Shown piece after piece: positions 17,516 to 26,552 of a stretch of 64,000 bases of DNA. Under the pieces are notes generated by a model. That model made no database searches and had not been told where the DNA came from. It saw nothing but the letters and a program-made list of their open reading frames with translations. The stretch covers positions 1 to 64,000 of the forward strand of contig JBEVJC010000010.1 of NCBI GenBank assembly GCA_040510375.1, read 5' to 3'. The first letter of the stretch is position 1; each line of letters begins with the position of its first letter. The DNA is from JBEVJC01 sp040510375 (GTDB taxonomy: Bacteria; Bacteroidota; Bacteroidia; Chitinophagales; Chitinophagaceae). A program made the position numbers and the translations under genes.

Positions 17516-17659
17516 TTAGCCGGTTCGAGTGTAGTCGGTAAGTAGCAATGTCGTGTTTTCAAATTTCCTAAACAAACCAGGTTTTATGATCTTGCGGACT
17601 ATGACTAAGCCGATATCTACATTGTGTTTTGCCGATGCATTATGTATCAAATCAAAGGC
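17516..17659 (-). other. Unassigned open frame without start codon, possible gene fragment
   Basis: A 47-codon open frame reads DLIHNASAKHNVDIGLVIVR and KIIKPGLFRKFENTTLLLTD, then YTRTG and a stop. It has no ATG, overlaps the 3' end of the VOC gene by 13 bp and lies in decayed DNA. The composition looks protein-like, but I do not recognise it and chance is possible. The remaining bases between 16914 and 17646 outside the vapBC remnant show nothing else I can support. Confidence 0.2.
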
Positions 17660-18030
17660 TGTACAAATCGAAGTGTGTTGCCATCCGGGTCTGTAGCATA
17701 AAACTCCCGGCGTCCCCAGGTTTGATCAATGGGTCCCTGATGAACGGGGGAGTTGGGTTTTCCGCTCAGCCCTCTGCTTTTGTATTTATCAAACAATGCA
17801 TCAACACCTTCCACCCAGACAGTAACTATCGAACCAAAAAGACGCTCACTCTCGTGTGTTGTGATTTGCAGTTCCATAGTCCCGTAATGTCCCAGATCGA
17901 CTACCGGTGAATCAGGTGTATCTTCCGGCCACGTCATCACAAAATCAAGTACCTCGGTATAATATTTTAGTGAAGCATGCATATCGCTTACTTTGAATAG
18001 CGGGACTATCTTCATAGATTTTATATTCAT
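17647..18030 (-). CDS. VOC family (glyoxalase/bleomycin-resistance fold) protein
   Basis: Protein of 127 residues with the VOC fold. An opening beta strand MKIVPLFKVSDMHASLKYYTEVLDF is the typical first module. The second module has ELQITTHESERLFGSIVTVWVEG and ends REFYATDPDGNTLRFVQP, where the Glu-x-Asp-Pro-Asp-Gly-Asn block is a family hallmark. The distribution of metal ligands is not clear, so it may be a glyoxalase-like enzyme or a ligand-binding resistance protein. It sits between decayed toxin-antitoxin and transposase remnants, suggesting an accessory gene. Confidence 0.8.
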   Translation of the reverse strand: MNIKSMKIVPLFKVSDMHASLKYYTEVLDFVMTWPEDTPDSPVVDLGHYGTMELQITTHESERLFGSIVTVWVEGVDALFDKYKSRGLSGKPNSPVHQGPIDQTWGRREFYATDPDGNTLRFVQPLI

Positions 18031-18223
18031 TTTGTGAAAACTTCAACTGCCAGCACGCCTTCACCTATCTGAAAATTCAAACGTTGAAGGATGAGGGCAT
18101 TAATACTCCACATTATACTGCCACAGGGCAAGCTACTTTTGGAGGATTTTGTACTCTGCTATTTGTATCTTTACGCAGTTAGTCCTGCTAGTATAAATTT
18201 ATTTAAAGTTGGTGGTTCTTTGC
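18031..18223. other. Short intergenic stretch between the VOC gene and the IS remnant
   Basis: A plus-strand open frame here reads YLKIQTLKDEGINTPHYTAT but has no start codon and no recognisable relative. No promoter of the TAnnTTTG type and no hairpin terminator is obvious. Confidence 0.3.
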
Positions 18224-18412
18224 ATTTAATCTTTTATAAGTGGCGGTGAACCTTTTGGGTGCGTTCTCCCGCAGCGGAAGGACCAATTATGTTCCGCCCA
18301 ACACCTGGATCTGTGTCTTTTCATACACGCTCAAAACGAGTGCGTTTTCCGGGGGATCCATATAGAGCCCAACGATATTGATCATCTTTTCCTGGATCTT
18401 GCTATTATAAAA
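18224..18412 (-). mobile_element. IS630-family transposase remnant
   Basis: The minus strand encodes EKMINIVGLYMDPPENALVL then SVYEKTQIQVLGGT and a TAA stop, and the same frame continues past the stop as LVLPLRENAPKRFTATYKRL. IS630 transposases carry GLYLNPP-x-ALVL-x-VDEKSQIQALDRTQP at this place. Here the catalytic Asp of VDEKSQ is Tyr, and DRTQP has become GGT-stop. Only about 60 codons remain and no terminal inverted repeats are seen. The remnant ends about 20 bp before the chrA start codon. Confidence 0.82.
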
Positions 18413-18435
18413 AATCCACTCATTTTTGCTGAAGT

Positions 18436-19614
18436 ATGAAACAAACGCTTTTGCAGATATTTTTGAGATTCCTGCGGTTTGGTTGCCTGGCATGGGGAGG
18501 ACCCGTCGCCCAGATAGCTATGATCAAAAAGGAATTGGTGGAAGAAGAGAACTGGATTTCCAAAGAACAGTTCAACCGGGCACTTGCCGTATATCAGATG
18601 TTGCCAGGCCCTGAGGCGCATGAACTTTGTGTTTATTTCGGAATGAAAGCCGCGGGAAGATGGGGTGGGTTTTTAGCGGGTCTTGGTTTTATGTTGCCGG
18701 GATTTTTACTGATGCTGCTACTTACATGGTTTTATGTAAACTATGGAATTCAATCGCCCCTCATTCAGATGATATTTACTGGTATCCAGGCAGCCGTCGT
18801 TTCCCTGATATTCTTTGCAGTGTACCGCATCGGTAAACACTCCATTGTCAATTATAAACTTTTAGTCATTGCAATTGCTGGTAGTCTTGCTTTTTTTCTT
18901 GGTGTAAATTTCCTCATTATACTGCTACTTGCGGGTGCGGCCTATTTTTTTTGGAGCAAGAGAAATTTAATGGTCATTGCAGTGGCTATCCTGCATGCCG
19001 GGTTCTGTATTTTCACTGTTTTGTGGCATGGATTTCCCGTAAAACCCGGGCAATCGGAGCAGCAAGCCTCAGTCGGATTAAAAGGTGGTTCAGCCGGGCA
19101 AGTCCTTGTAACTGGTCTTAAAGGAGGGTTACTCAGTTTTGGTGGCGCTTATACTGCCATTCCGGTTATTCAGGAGGATGCTGTAATTAAACAACGCTGG
19201 ATGACAGAGGATCAATTCCTGGATGGCATTGCACTTTCCGGAATCCTGCCCGCGCCACTGATTATTTTTTCAACGTTCGTTGGTTATTTTGGCGGAGGCT
19301 GGTGGGGTGCTATATTAATAACCATTGGTGTTTTCCTTCCTGCATTTTCCTTCACCTTAATGGGTCACTCATTACTGGAAAAAGTAATTGCCAATAAAGG
19401 ATTGCACAGTTTTTTGGATGGTGTGACGGCCTCCGTGATTGGGCTAATTGCAATAACAGCGATCAGGCTGCTGCTTACAAACATCACCAGTCTGCAGGCA
19501 ATTATCGTTTTTTCAATTGCATTACTACTTTTAATAAAATTCAGATCGAAATACACGGTAATTTTCATTATCCCTGGCGCTGGTTTGTTTAACCTGATCT
19601 GGCATTACGTTTAA
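18436..19614 (+). CDS. chrA: Chromate transporter, ChrA family
   Basis: Inner-membrane CHR-family exporter of 392 residues with two homologous halves. The first begins FLRFGCLAWGGPVAQIAMIK and contains YQMLPGPEAHELCVYFG. The second begins GLKGGLLSFGGAYTAIPVIQ and contains DGIALSGILPAPLIIFSTF. These paired FGG and PGP/P-A-P signatures define long-chain chromate transporters, which expel chromate from the cytoplasm. No chrB regulator is adjacent. The start codon is only about 20 bp from an IS630 remnant, so the original promoter region may have been altered by the insertion or by decay. Confidence 0.9.
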   Translation: MKQTLLQIFLRFLRFGCLAWGGPVAQIAMIKKELVEEENWISKEQFNRALAVYQMLPGPEAHELCVYFGMKAAGRWGGFLAGLGFMLPGFLLMLLLTWFYVNYGIQSPLIQMIFTGIQAAVVSLIFFAVYRIGKHSIVNYKLLVIAIAGSLAFFLGVNFLIILLLAGAAYFFWSKRNLMVIAVAILHAGFCIFTVLWHGFPVKPGQSEQQASVGLKGGSAGQVLVTGLKGGLLSFGGAYTAIPVIQEDAVIKQRWMTEDQFLDGIALSGILPAPLIIFSTFVGYFGGGWWGAILITIGVFLPAFSFTLMGHSLLEKVIANKGLHSFLDGVTASVIGLIAITAIRLLLTNITSLQAIIVFSIALLLLIKFRSKYTVIFIIPGAGLFNLIWHYV

Positions 19615-20087
19615 CCTTTCAGATATGAAATCATGTTTTATTTTTTGTAAATTTTGGAAAGTAATCAATAACTAAACAAAAAGGCAAAGAGAAGTATTAC
19701 AAAGTAATACCTGAGTGGCCAGATCCATATCACTTCATCGTGTCCTGATTTCCTGTAAGGAAGTAGTGCTACCAAAAGATTATCAAAAGTATTTTGTTCA
19801 CTACTGAACACAAGCTGGGGAGATAAAAAGCCATTCTTACACAAATCGTTGCTAGGCCGGATTTGGCGTACAGGTATTTTCCTACATTAATTTGTATATT
19901 TAGTTAACAGCTTGTCACAGGGATTAAATTTATCATCTTTCAGGCTTCGCTTCTGCCAAACCTTACCTGCGAATCTTTTTATAATCCATATCTACTTCGT
20001 ACCCCAATTCGATTTATAAGGTTGTAATTTGTGTTTTAGTATTAAAAATGCATGCCATTAGTGAATTCTATATAAACCTCATAATAT
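19615..20087. other. 473-bp intergenic region without a supported gene
   Basis: No gene with a start codon was found. A minus-strand open frame of about 70 codons between 19667 and 19884 (including FDNLLVALLPYRKSGHDEV and RYYFVILLFAFLFSY) lacks any ATG and is most likely chance or a remnant. GTATTACAAAGTAATAC near 19694 is a short palindrome. No exact TAnnTTTG promoter was identified before the kinase gene. Confidence 0.35.
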
Positions 20088-22640
20088 ATGGGTAAGGATC
20101 TGTTTTTGCTGCTGGTGTCAATTTCAGTCAGTTTCCATGGGATTGCGCAGGAGCTGACAAACGATGGTTTGGGTGTTATCCGGACTGATAAGAAACCGGT
20201 AATATTATTCAACGGGCTCCATGTTGCTAAAGAAGATACTAATAAGGTCAAACTGCTGATTTCTTTATGCGGCTATCATTGGTATGATAAACGCAATAAG
20301 GACAGCGTGGCCCGTTATGCGGAAGAAGCCCGTAAATTAAGCCTGAAGCTTCATTTTACACCCGGCTTTAATGAGGCCTGCTTCATTCTATGCAAGAATT
20401 ACCTGTACAATGACCAGCCCCGTAAAGCAAGAGATTTTTTGCCCACATTATCCAGGGATCAGCAAGCCAGATTTTTATTAGCCATTGGGGAACGTTATCT
20501 CTTTCTGCCAGAGTTGGAAAAGAAAGATCTGGATAGTGCCTTCCTCTGTTTTAGCGGCGCATTGCGTATTGCCAGGTTAACAGGTAATCGTAAGTGGAAG
20601 CATGAAAGCCTGATTGCAATTGGCAAATACCACTATTCGTCAGGTGAAGTAGAAAAGGGTAAACAATCCTTTCTTGAGATCATCAAAGACCTGCAGCAAA
20701 CCAAAGAAGTGTCGAAAGAAGCGCATATCTGGTCAGAAATGGGCAAGTATATGCCGGATACTGACAGTACGTTGCACGACCAGTTATGGGCAAACAATAC
20801 CGCGCGACGGATGTATGAAGCATTGAAGGATACAGGCAACCTGTATTCGACTATTGAAGATATTGCATTCATCTTAATGTATCACTCAGACTACGACACG
20901 GCCAAAAGGATGTTCCAACAGGTCATTAGCCTGCGAAAGTTGGTGGGCAGCAAAAAAATAGATGTTGATGCCCGCCCACTTGCGTGGATCGCTTATTCAA
21001 TCGGCAACCTTGAAGAAGCACTTGAATGGTCGCTGATAATGGAAAAGTACCTCGAAGCCAGAGGTGAGGTATTGACCGGCATTGATAGCCTGTTCCTGGG
21101 AATGATCTATGCGGCAGACGGGCAGGCAGAGAGGGCGCTCACTACATTACTTGCAATTGACGGAAAATTGTATGATGATTTCCCTTATGTGTTGGCCCGT
21201 ACCGTTACTGCCCAATACATAATGCTTGGGCAGGCATCGAAAGCGTTGACCTTCCTGCAGACCTACGTAAAGAAATATCCCCCAACCAATCCCGAGAATC
21301 ATGCATCACTTGCTGCCGCCAGGGGCGATGTGTATATGGCACTCAGCAATCCGGTACTCGCCGGGCGTTACTATCGTGAAATGATCGGATGGGATAAGCG
21401 GGCACTGCAATTCAAAGCGCGGAACCTGCGAATGTTACCCTGGAATGTGGCCGGTGCAGAGTCCTATATTAAAATGGCCCGTTTCCATGTGTGGCAGCAC
21501 CGGTACAGGGAGGCAGCACCCTTCCTGGACATGGCAAGCAACATAAATGCTGCTGTTGCCTACCGGTTTGTTTCAGCCAATATGAGGCGCGATATCCATG
21601 GGTTGAAGTACAAAGTAGATTCTGCTGCAGGGAACTATCAGGCTGCGCTGGAACACCATATCCAATATGGGCTGCTCAATGATTCGATCACCAACGCAGT
21701 CAAGATACGCCGCTTCCACCAGTTGGAAATACAATACGAAACAGCCAGGAAGAACCTGACCATTCAACAACGGGATGACCAGATCAGGGATATGAAAGTG
21801 ATCGAACGCCTCCAGCGCACCAACCTGCAGAAGTCCACCGTGATACGTAACATCAGCATCGTTGCCACCATCGTATTCCTGCTACTGGCAGTGATGTTTT
21901 ACCGGCAATACCGCCAGAAACGGCAGGCAAACCGGTTGGTAACTATACAGAACGATCGGTTGCAACATGTGGTCAACGAAAAAGAATGGCTGCTGAAAGA
22001 AGTGCATCACCGTGTCAAAAACAACCTGCACACTATTATCTGCCTTCTGGAATCGCAGGCTAATTATTTAAAAGGTGATGCGCTCCAGGCTATCGAGAGC
22101 AGTCAGCATCGCATCTATGCCATGTCGCTGATCCACCAGAAACTATATCAGGTTGAGGATGTGAAGACGATTGATATGAGGCAATACCTGTCTGAATTCA
22201 CGGTGTACCTCCAGCAAAGTTTTGGAAATAATAATAATATTCTGTACAAACTGAATGTAGAGGATATCCACCTGGATGTAGCGGTGGCCATTCCAATAGC
22301 GCTCATCGTGAACGAGGCCGTTACGAATGCCATCAAATACGCTTTTCCCGATAGGCGAAAAGGTACGATCGATATTTCCATGCGCCGGACAGGCGATGAA
22401 ATCGTACTTGTGATTGCAGATGATGGGGTGGGTATCACCAAACACTTAACTGGAAAGATGCACAATTCGCTTGGTATGGATTTGATGAAAGGGCTGACCC
22501 GGGAGATCAGGGGGCGCATCGAATTGTTGTCGGATGCAGGAACAACAATTGTTATCAGGTTAACCACCAATACCCTGATATATACTTCCACCCGCTCCGA
22601 AGAGGGGGCGTACTGGCAGCATGAACCTTCCCGGTTGTAA
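20088..22640 (+). CDS. TPR-containing sensor histidine kinase (HisKA_2/HWE-like)
   Basis: Protein of 850 residues. A signal peptide ends near FHGIAQ. A long periplasmic region of tetratricopeptide-like helices follows, then one transmembrane helix (ISIVATIVFLLLAVMFY) and a short coiled segment. The kinase part has the HisKA_2 phospho-acceptor block KEVHHRVKNNLHTIICLLES with the likely acceptor His641, then an ATPase domain with IALIVNEAVTNAIKYAFP (N box) and VIADDGVGI (G1). The TPR region probably senses a periplasmic partner. No response regulator is adjacent on either side, so the cognate output is elsewhere. Confidence 0.88.
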   Translation: MGKDLFLLLVSISVSFHGIAQELTNDGLGVIRTDKKPVILFNGLHVAKEDTNKVKLLISLCGYHWYDKRNKDSVARYAEEARKLSLKLHFTPGFNEACFILCKNYLYNDQPRKARDFLPTLSRDQQARFLLAIGERYLFLPELEKKDLDSAFLCFSGALRIARLTGNRKWKHESLIAIGKYHYSSGEVEKGKQSFLEIIKDLQQTKEVSKEAHIWSEMGKYMPDTDSTLHDQLWANNTARRMYEALKDTGNLYSTIEDIAFILMYHSDYDTAKRMFQQVISLRKLVGSKKIDVDARPLAWIAYSIGNLEEALEWSLIMEKYLEARGEVLTGIDSLFLGMIYAADGQAERALTTLLAIDGKLYDDFPYVLARTVTAQYIMLGQASKALTFLQTYVKKYPPTNPENHASLAAARGDVYMALSNPVLAGRYYREMIGWDKRALQFKARNLRMLPWNVAGAESYIKMARFHVWQHRYREAAPFLDMASNINAAVAYRFVSANMRRDIHGLKYKVDSAAGNYQAALEHHIQYGLLNDSITNAVKIRRFHQLEIQYETARKNLTIQQRDDQIRDMKVIERLQRTNLQKSTVIRNISIVATIVFLLLAVMFYRQYRQKRQANRLVTIQNDRLQHVVNEKEWLLKEVHHRVKNNLHTIICLLESQANYLKGDALQAIESSQHRIYAMSLIHQKLYQVEDVKTIDMRQYLSEFTVYLQQSFGNNNNILYKLNVEDIHLDVAVAIPIALIVNEAVTNAIKYAFPDRRKGTIDISMRRTGDEIVLVIADDGVGITKHLTGKMHNSLGMDLMKGLTREIRGRIELLSDAGTTIVIRLTTNTLIYTSTRSEEGAYWQHEPSRL

Positions 22641-22715
22641 CCGAAATTGAGACATTTTAATTCACGGTATAGCCATTCAGGTGAGAATTATCCTATTCTT
22701 TAGGTAATTCATACA

Positions 22716-22746
22716 TTTTTTGCGGTAAGCACCTAACATATCTTTA
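22716..22746 (+). promoter_or_regulatory. Promoter of the alpha/beta hydrolase gene
   Basis: TTTG at 22716-22719 and TATCTTTA at 22739-22746 are 19 nt apart. The second matches TAnnTTTG with one mismatch. The expected start near 22752 gives a leader of about 20 nt. Confidence 0.6.
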
Positions 22747-22770
22747 GCCAAATCAATTATTATATAAAAA

Positions 22771-23532
22771 ATGAAAATGATCAAAATTATAACGCTTACG
22801 GCGTTAATGCTATCTGGCACTTCTATATTGTATGCACAAAAAGAAGATGCCGGCAAACCAACAATTATCTTTGTTCATGGAGTATGGGCCGACGGCTCTT
22901 GCTGGTCAAGCCAGATCACTGCCTTACAAGCGGAAGGCTATCCTGTAACGTCTGTACAAAACCCTATCACTTCGCTGGCAGATGATGTAGCAGCAACTAA
23001 AAGGGCAATCACCCTTGCAACCGGGAAAGTAATCCTGGTTGGCCACTCATGGGGCGGTATGGTGATCACCCAGGCGGGGAATGATCCTAAAGTTGTAGGT
23101 TTGGTTTATGTAGCTGCATTTGCCCCCGATCTGGGCGAAAGCATTAATTCTATTAATAAAATGGGTCCTGCTGGCACGATCGGCCAATACATCACACCCG
23201 TAGAGGGATTCCTGCACCTCAGCAGAGAAGGAGTTGGAAAAGTATTTGCACAGGACCTCCCGGAGAAAGAACAGGACCTTGTTTACGCCACCCAGACTCC
23301 GGGGTTTGCACCAATATTTGACGACAAAAGCGGCGAACCTGCATGGAAGTCTAAACCAAGCTGGTTTGTTCTTACTACAGCTGACAAAGCTATCGACCCT
23401 GACGTGCAACGTATGATGGCTAAAAGGGCACATTCCAAAACAACAGAAATCAATTCAAGCCATGTTGCTATGCTTTCACACCCAAAAGAAGTTCTGAAGG
23501 TTATCGAAGATGCAGCAAATACAAAGAAATAA
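22771..23532 (+). CDS. Exported alpha/beta hydrolase
   Basis: Protein of 253 residues with a signal peptide ending near LYAQ. The alpha/beta-hydrolase core has the oxyanion-hole segment IIFVHGVWADGSCW, the nucleophile elbow VGHSWGGMVI with Ser93, and the late His in EINSSHVAMLSHP. This is the form of the small esterase-like family often annotated only as alpha/beta hydrolase, and no substrate can be assigned. It has its own promoter and no close operon partners. Confidence 0.85.
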   Translation: MKMIKIITLTALMLSGTSILYAQKEDAGKPTIIFVHGVWADGSCWSSQITALQAEGYPVTSVQNPITSLADDVAATKRAITLATGKVILVGHSWGGMVITQAGNDPKVVGLVYVAAFAPDLGESINSINKMGPAGTIGQYITPVEGFLHLSREGVGKVFAQDLPEKEQDLVYATQTPGFAPIFDDKSGEPAWKSKPSWFVLTTADKAIDPDVQRMMAKRAHSKTTEINSSHVAMLSHPKEVLKVIEDAANTKK

Positions 23533-23704
23533 ACGGTGATTTAAATCAAACTTAGGAACAGGCAAAATTGTGAAGGGTACAGGGATCCGGGCTTAATGCA
23601 GGGTAGGACTTGAATTCCGTTTGTCAGAATCTGCCGCCGGTTGAAAATATAAACATACCGCCGTTCGGCTAAAATTAAGTACAAATGTTCAATAATGTTC
23701 CTGA

Positions 23705-24439
23705 TTAGTTTAAGTCGTAAATGAAATTTATGGAGGTGCCAAAAGAAAAATCGGTACCATGGTACTTGTCCGGATCTTCTCTGAATATTGCATCTTTACG
23801 CCATCGGTTGTAAACTGGAACCACCAGATCGATACCCACTTTAATTCTTTTAACAACTGGACTTACGAGCCCGCCCTTTACCGTAAGAGAACTGCCATAA
23901 TAGTATTTGCTTTTTCTTATTTGGGGATTTGGGTTATTTAAAAAATTACCCTCGAACTCATGTTGAAACATCTGCTGGTATGTGTTGAAAATATTGTACA
24001 ATACAAGCAACCTGATTTCTGAGTTTCCGGGGATTATTTTTTTATTTTGCCTGGCAATTCTTTTACTATAACCAAGGCCGCCGAAATATTGAAGCGTTTT
24101 ATAGGAGTAATTATCTGTGTTATAAAAAAGTCCCGTCGCTGTAGTTGGCTCTTCGAAGTCAAATCCCCGGTGTATCCCAAAACGCTGATGGAAATATCCC
24201 AGGCCGATATTTGCATATACGTTTTTGTAAAATGAATGGGAGTAGTTAATGTTTGTACCATAACTCCAGGCCTGACCGGTCTTGCGGGATGATCTTGCTC
24301 CACTGTAAGCGTCGAAAATAGCGGTCTTATTCCAAAGGAATAATTGGCTTATACCAAATTCGGATATTTTAATTGGCTGGCTGCTGGATTTTATTGAGAC
24401 TAAAAATATAGTTAATACAAAGGGAGTATGAGCTTTCAT
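23705..24439 (-). CDS. Hypothetical exported protein, probable outer-membrane beta-barrel
   Basis: Protein of 244 residues that I do not recognise by family. It starts with a hydrophobic signal (FVLTIFLVSIKSSSQ) and then alternates short strands rich in aromatic and Gly residues (YANIGLGYFHQRFG, LQYFGGLGYSKRI, YGSSLTVKGGLVSPV), ending with an aromatic-flanked strand (FSFGTSINFIYDLN). This pattern fits a small outer-membrane beta-barrel. The neighbours do not suggest a role. Confidence 0.6.
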   Translation of the reverse strand: MKAHTPFVLTIFLVSIKSSSQPIKISEFGISQLFLWNKTAIFDAYSGARSSRKTGQAWSYGTNINYSHSFYKNVYANIGLGYFHQRFGIHRGFDFEEPTTATGLFYNTDNYSYKTLQYFGGLGYSKRIARQNKKIIPGNSEIRLLVLYNIFNTYQQMFQHEFEGNFLNNPNPQIRKSKYYYGSSLTVKGGLVSPVVKRIKVGIDLVVPVYNRWRKDAIFREDPDKYHGTDFSFGTSINFIYDLN

Positions 24440-24724
24440 GATGTTAGCTTATGTGTTATTATAAAACTCACATTAAAAAACCTTTCTGATACTGTTGTCA
24501 TGTAACCCGTATTTACGACGATTAAATTTAATACTCAGCCTGCAAAAAATATTATTTTTTTGAAATAATTATTTATTGAGTCCTGCCTTTTTTTCGGAGT
24601 AGGTGTTTATCTCTATATATCGGACTGTTCCCGTCGTTAAATCGTCACGCCATACTGCTTCCATCTCCAGGCGGGGGGATTACATTATACTTCGGGAAAC
24701 TAAATAACCGTCGCCATTTTGTAT
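24440..24724. other. AT-rich intergenic region before the epoxide-hydrolase-like gene
   Basis: This divergent region separates the barrel protein from the hydrolase. It has an A/T-rich patch around 24530-24580 but no gene, hairpin or repeat that I can support. Confidence 0.4.
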
Positions 24725-24764
24725 CAAATGTCAAGACTTTACGCTTCAGGCGCTGGTAGCTTTG
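24725..24764 (+). promoter_or_regulatory. Putative activator-dependent promoter of the epoxide-hydrolase-like gene
   Basis: TAGCTTTG at 24757-24764 is an exact TAnnTTTG -7 match. There is no TTTG at -33; instead CAAATGTCAAG (24725-24735) ends 21 nt upstream. Its complement CTTGACATTTG is identical to the first 11 bases of the palindrome at 26553-26568, which suggests a shared Crp-type regulator. Confidence 0.5.
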
Positions 24765-24821
24765 CGGGTTCAAATCAATCGGTGGAGTGAAGACTCCATC
24801 AAAACATTTAAAAGAAAATAT

Positions 24822-25814
24822 ATGAACACTATCAGGCAATTCAGAAAACTCCTTTATCTTCTGATAGCTATTTTGACAGCAGGGGCTGCGACAGCACAAC
24901 CTGCAAAATTTAACCTAAAAGATCTTTCAGATGCAGCGTTGGTGAAAAAACTTCCAGGGTTTTCCAATGAAACGGCTGAAGTGAATGGCATCCGCCTTCA
25001 TTATGTAACAGGTGGGAAAGGCGACCTGGTTGTCTTATTACCCGGTTGGCCGGAAACATGGTGGTCATTCAGTAAAATCATGCCGGTTCTGTCCCAACAA
25101 TATAAAGTTGTGTCAGTTGATATTCGTGGAATGGGCAGCAGTGATAAACCTGATTCCGGTTATGAAAAAAAGAACATGGCAAAAGATGTATACGAGCTTG
25201 TCCGAAAGCTTGGATACAGCAATGCTTATGTTATCGGACATGATATCGGTGCCCAGGTAGCATTCAGTTTCGCCGCCAACTATCCGGCTGCTACAAAAAA
25301 ACTGGTGCTGCTTGACGTTCCGCATCCGGATGAAAGCTGGTTTTCTTTACCACTTCTGCCTCAGAAAGGGACTTTCAGTGATGAGTTGGACGAAGCACAT
25401 CCCTACCTGTGGTGGTTTGCTTTTCACCAGGTAAAAGGAATGCCTGAACAGATTCTCGAAGGACGGGCACAGCTTGAACATGAATGGTTTTTTAAGTATC
25501 TGGCATACGATGAAAAGGCGATCAGCGCATTCGACCGCGCAGTATATGCCGCAGCCTATAACCAAAAAGGTGGTGTCCGCGCTGGGAATGCGTGGTACCA
25601 GGCTTTCGCACAGGATATTGTGGATAACAACACCTATGGCAAACTGGATATACCTGTTATTGGCATTGCGGGTCCGGGATATGGATGGCTGAATGCCGTG
25701 TTGCCCGTAAGGGCGACGGACTGGAAAGTGGTCCGTGTGGAAGGGAGTGGACATTTTGTGGTAGAGGAGCGGCCGGAAGCCACCGTAAAATATATACTTG
25801 ACTTTCTGAAATAA
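24822..25814 (+). CDS. Exported alpha/beta hydrolase, epoxide-hydrolase-like
   Basis: Protein of 330 residues with a signal peptide (LLYLLIAILTAGAATAQ). Core motifs are LLPGWPETWWSF, the equivalent of the H-G-x-P oxyanion segment but with Pro-Gly-Trp-Pro, VVSVDIRGMGSSDKP, and the elbow VIGHDIGAQVAFSF with Asp141 as nucleophile. A late His sits in GSGHFVVEE. An Asp nucleophile is characteristic of epoxide hydrolases and haloalkane dehalogenases. I start at the ATG at 24822, which directly precedes the signal peptide. A palindrome-containing promoter upstream and a Crp-type gene downstream suggest regulated expression. Confidence 0.85.
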   Translation: MNTIRQFRKLLYLLIAILTAGAATAQPAKFNLKDLSDAALVKKLPGFSNETAEVNGIRLHYVTGGKGDLVVLLPGWPETWWSFSKIMPVLSQQYKVVSVDIRGMGSSDKPDSGYEKKNMAKDVYELVRKLGYSNAYVIGHDIGAQVAFSFAANYPAATKKLVLLDVPHPDESWFSLPLLPQKGTFSDELDEAHPYLWWFAFHQVKGMPEQILEGRAQLEHEWFFKYLAYDEKAISAFDRAVYAAAYNQKGGVRAGNAWYQAFAQDIVDNNTYGKLDIPVIGIAGPGYGWLNAVLPVRATDWKVVRVEGSGHFVVEERPEATVKYILDFLK

Positions 25815-25823
25815 GAAAACCGT

Positions 25824-25849
25824 ATCGTGCCCGCAAAAGCGGGCACGAT
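25824..25849 (+). terminator. Terminator-like hairpin after the epoxide-hydrolase-like gene
   Basis: A perfect 11-bp stem, ATCGTGCCCGC / GCGGGCACGAT, with an AAAA loop starts 10 nt after the stop codon. The downstream T-run is weak (TCTTC). Confidence 0.75.
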
Positions 25850-25966
25850 TCTTCAACCATAATAAATAGATCCATACCTTTTGGCTTCATTGCATACAGC
25901 CTGCTTTTTTAACCTGGTGAAAATTTAAGTTCCCTGGTATAAAAGGATGAATTAGATTCGTACAAC

Positions 25967-26545
25967 ATGCTGGAAGTCTTCCGGAAATATATTGAAAGCA
26001 AGGTCGCACTGAGCGATGAAGGATGGGCACTGATCGAATCAGTCTGCATTATCAAGAAGTTGCGGAAACAGCAATTCCTTCTTCAGGAAGGTGATGTATG
26101 GCGCTATCATGCATTTGTATGTCAGGGATGCCTGAGAAGATACAGCATAGATGATAAAGGCATCGAGCATATCCTGCAATTTTCATTGGAAAATTGGTGG
26201 GCAGGAGACCGCGAAAGCCTGATAAATGCCACGCCATCCCGATATAATATTGATGCAATAGAAGACTCAACAGTTTTGGTGATCCGCAACCAGGATTATG
26301 AAAGAATCTGTCGGGATGTTCCTGTTTTTAATGAAATGGCGAATAACATTTTAGCCCGCAGTTTCAATGCCGCGCAAGATAGAATCAACACCTCTATCAG
26401 CCTGGATGCGGAAGAAAAATACCTCCGGCTGCTCCAGCAATTCCCCGACCTCGTCAGCCGGGTTCCACGTCACATGATCGCCTCCTACCTGGGCATCACA
26501 CCCGAAACGCTGAGCCGCATTAAACGAAAGGTTACCCGTAAGTAA
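25967..26545 (+). CDS. Crp/Fnr-family transcriptional regulator (copy 1)
   Basis: Protein of 192 residues with an N-terminal cNMP-binding-like barrel (about 10-125; KLRKQQFLLQEGDVWRYHAF, GIEHILQFSLENWWAGDRES) and a short C-terminal helix-turn-helix (RHMIASYLGITPETLSRIKR). The phosphate-binding Arg/Ser motif of true CRP is not visible, so the ligand is unclear. It closely resembles the gene at 29329-29907 and, like it, lies directly upstream of a palindrome and an SDR gene. TAGATTCG, one mismatch from TAnnTTTG, lies 6 nt before the ATG. Confidence 0.88.
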   Translation: MLEVFRKYIESKVALSDEGWALIESVCIIKKLRKQQFLLQEGDVWRYHAFVCQGCLRRYSIDDKGIEHILQFSLENWWAGDRESLINATPSRYNIDAIEDSTVLVIRNQDYERICRDVPVFNEMANNILARSFNAAQDRINTSISLDAEEKYLRLLQQFPDLVSRVPRHMIASYLGITPETLSRIKRKVTRK

Positions 26546-26552
26546 TACTGGT

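Noticed and set aside
16807..17540. Possible att site from integration at the tRNA-Lys 3' end
   Set aside because: The only match to the tRNA T-arm downstream is 9 nt (GGTTCGAGT near 17522), too short for a direct repeat, and there is no integrase gene.
19667..19884. 70-codon minus-strand open frame without a start codon
   Set aside because: It contains no ATG and no family resemblance; such a length can occur by chance in this AT-rich stretch.
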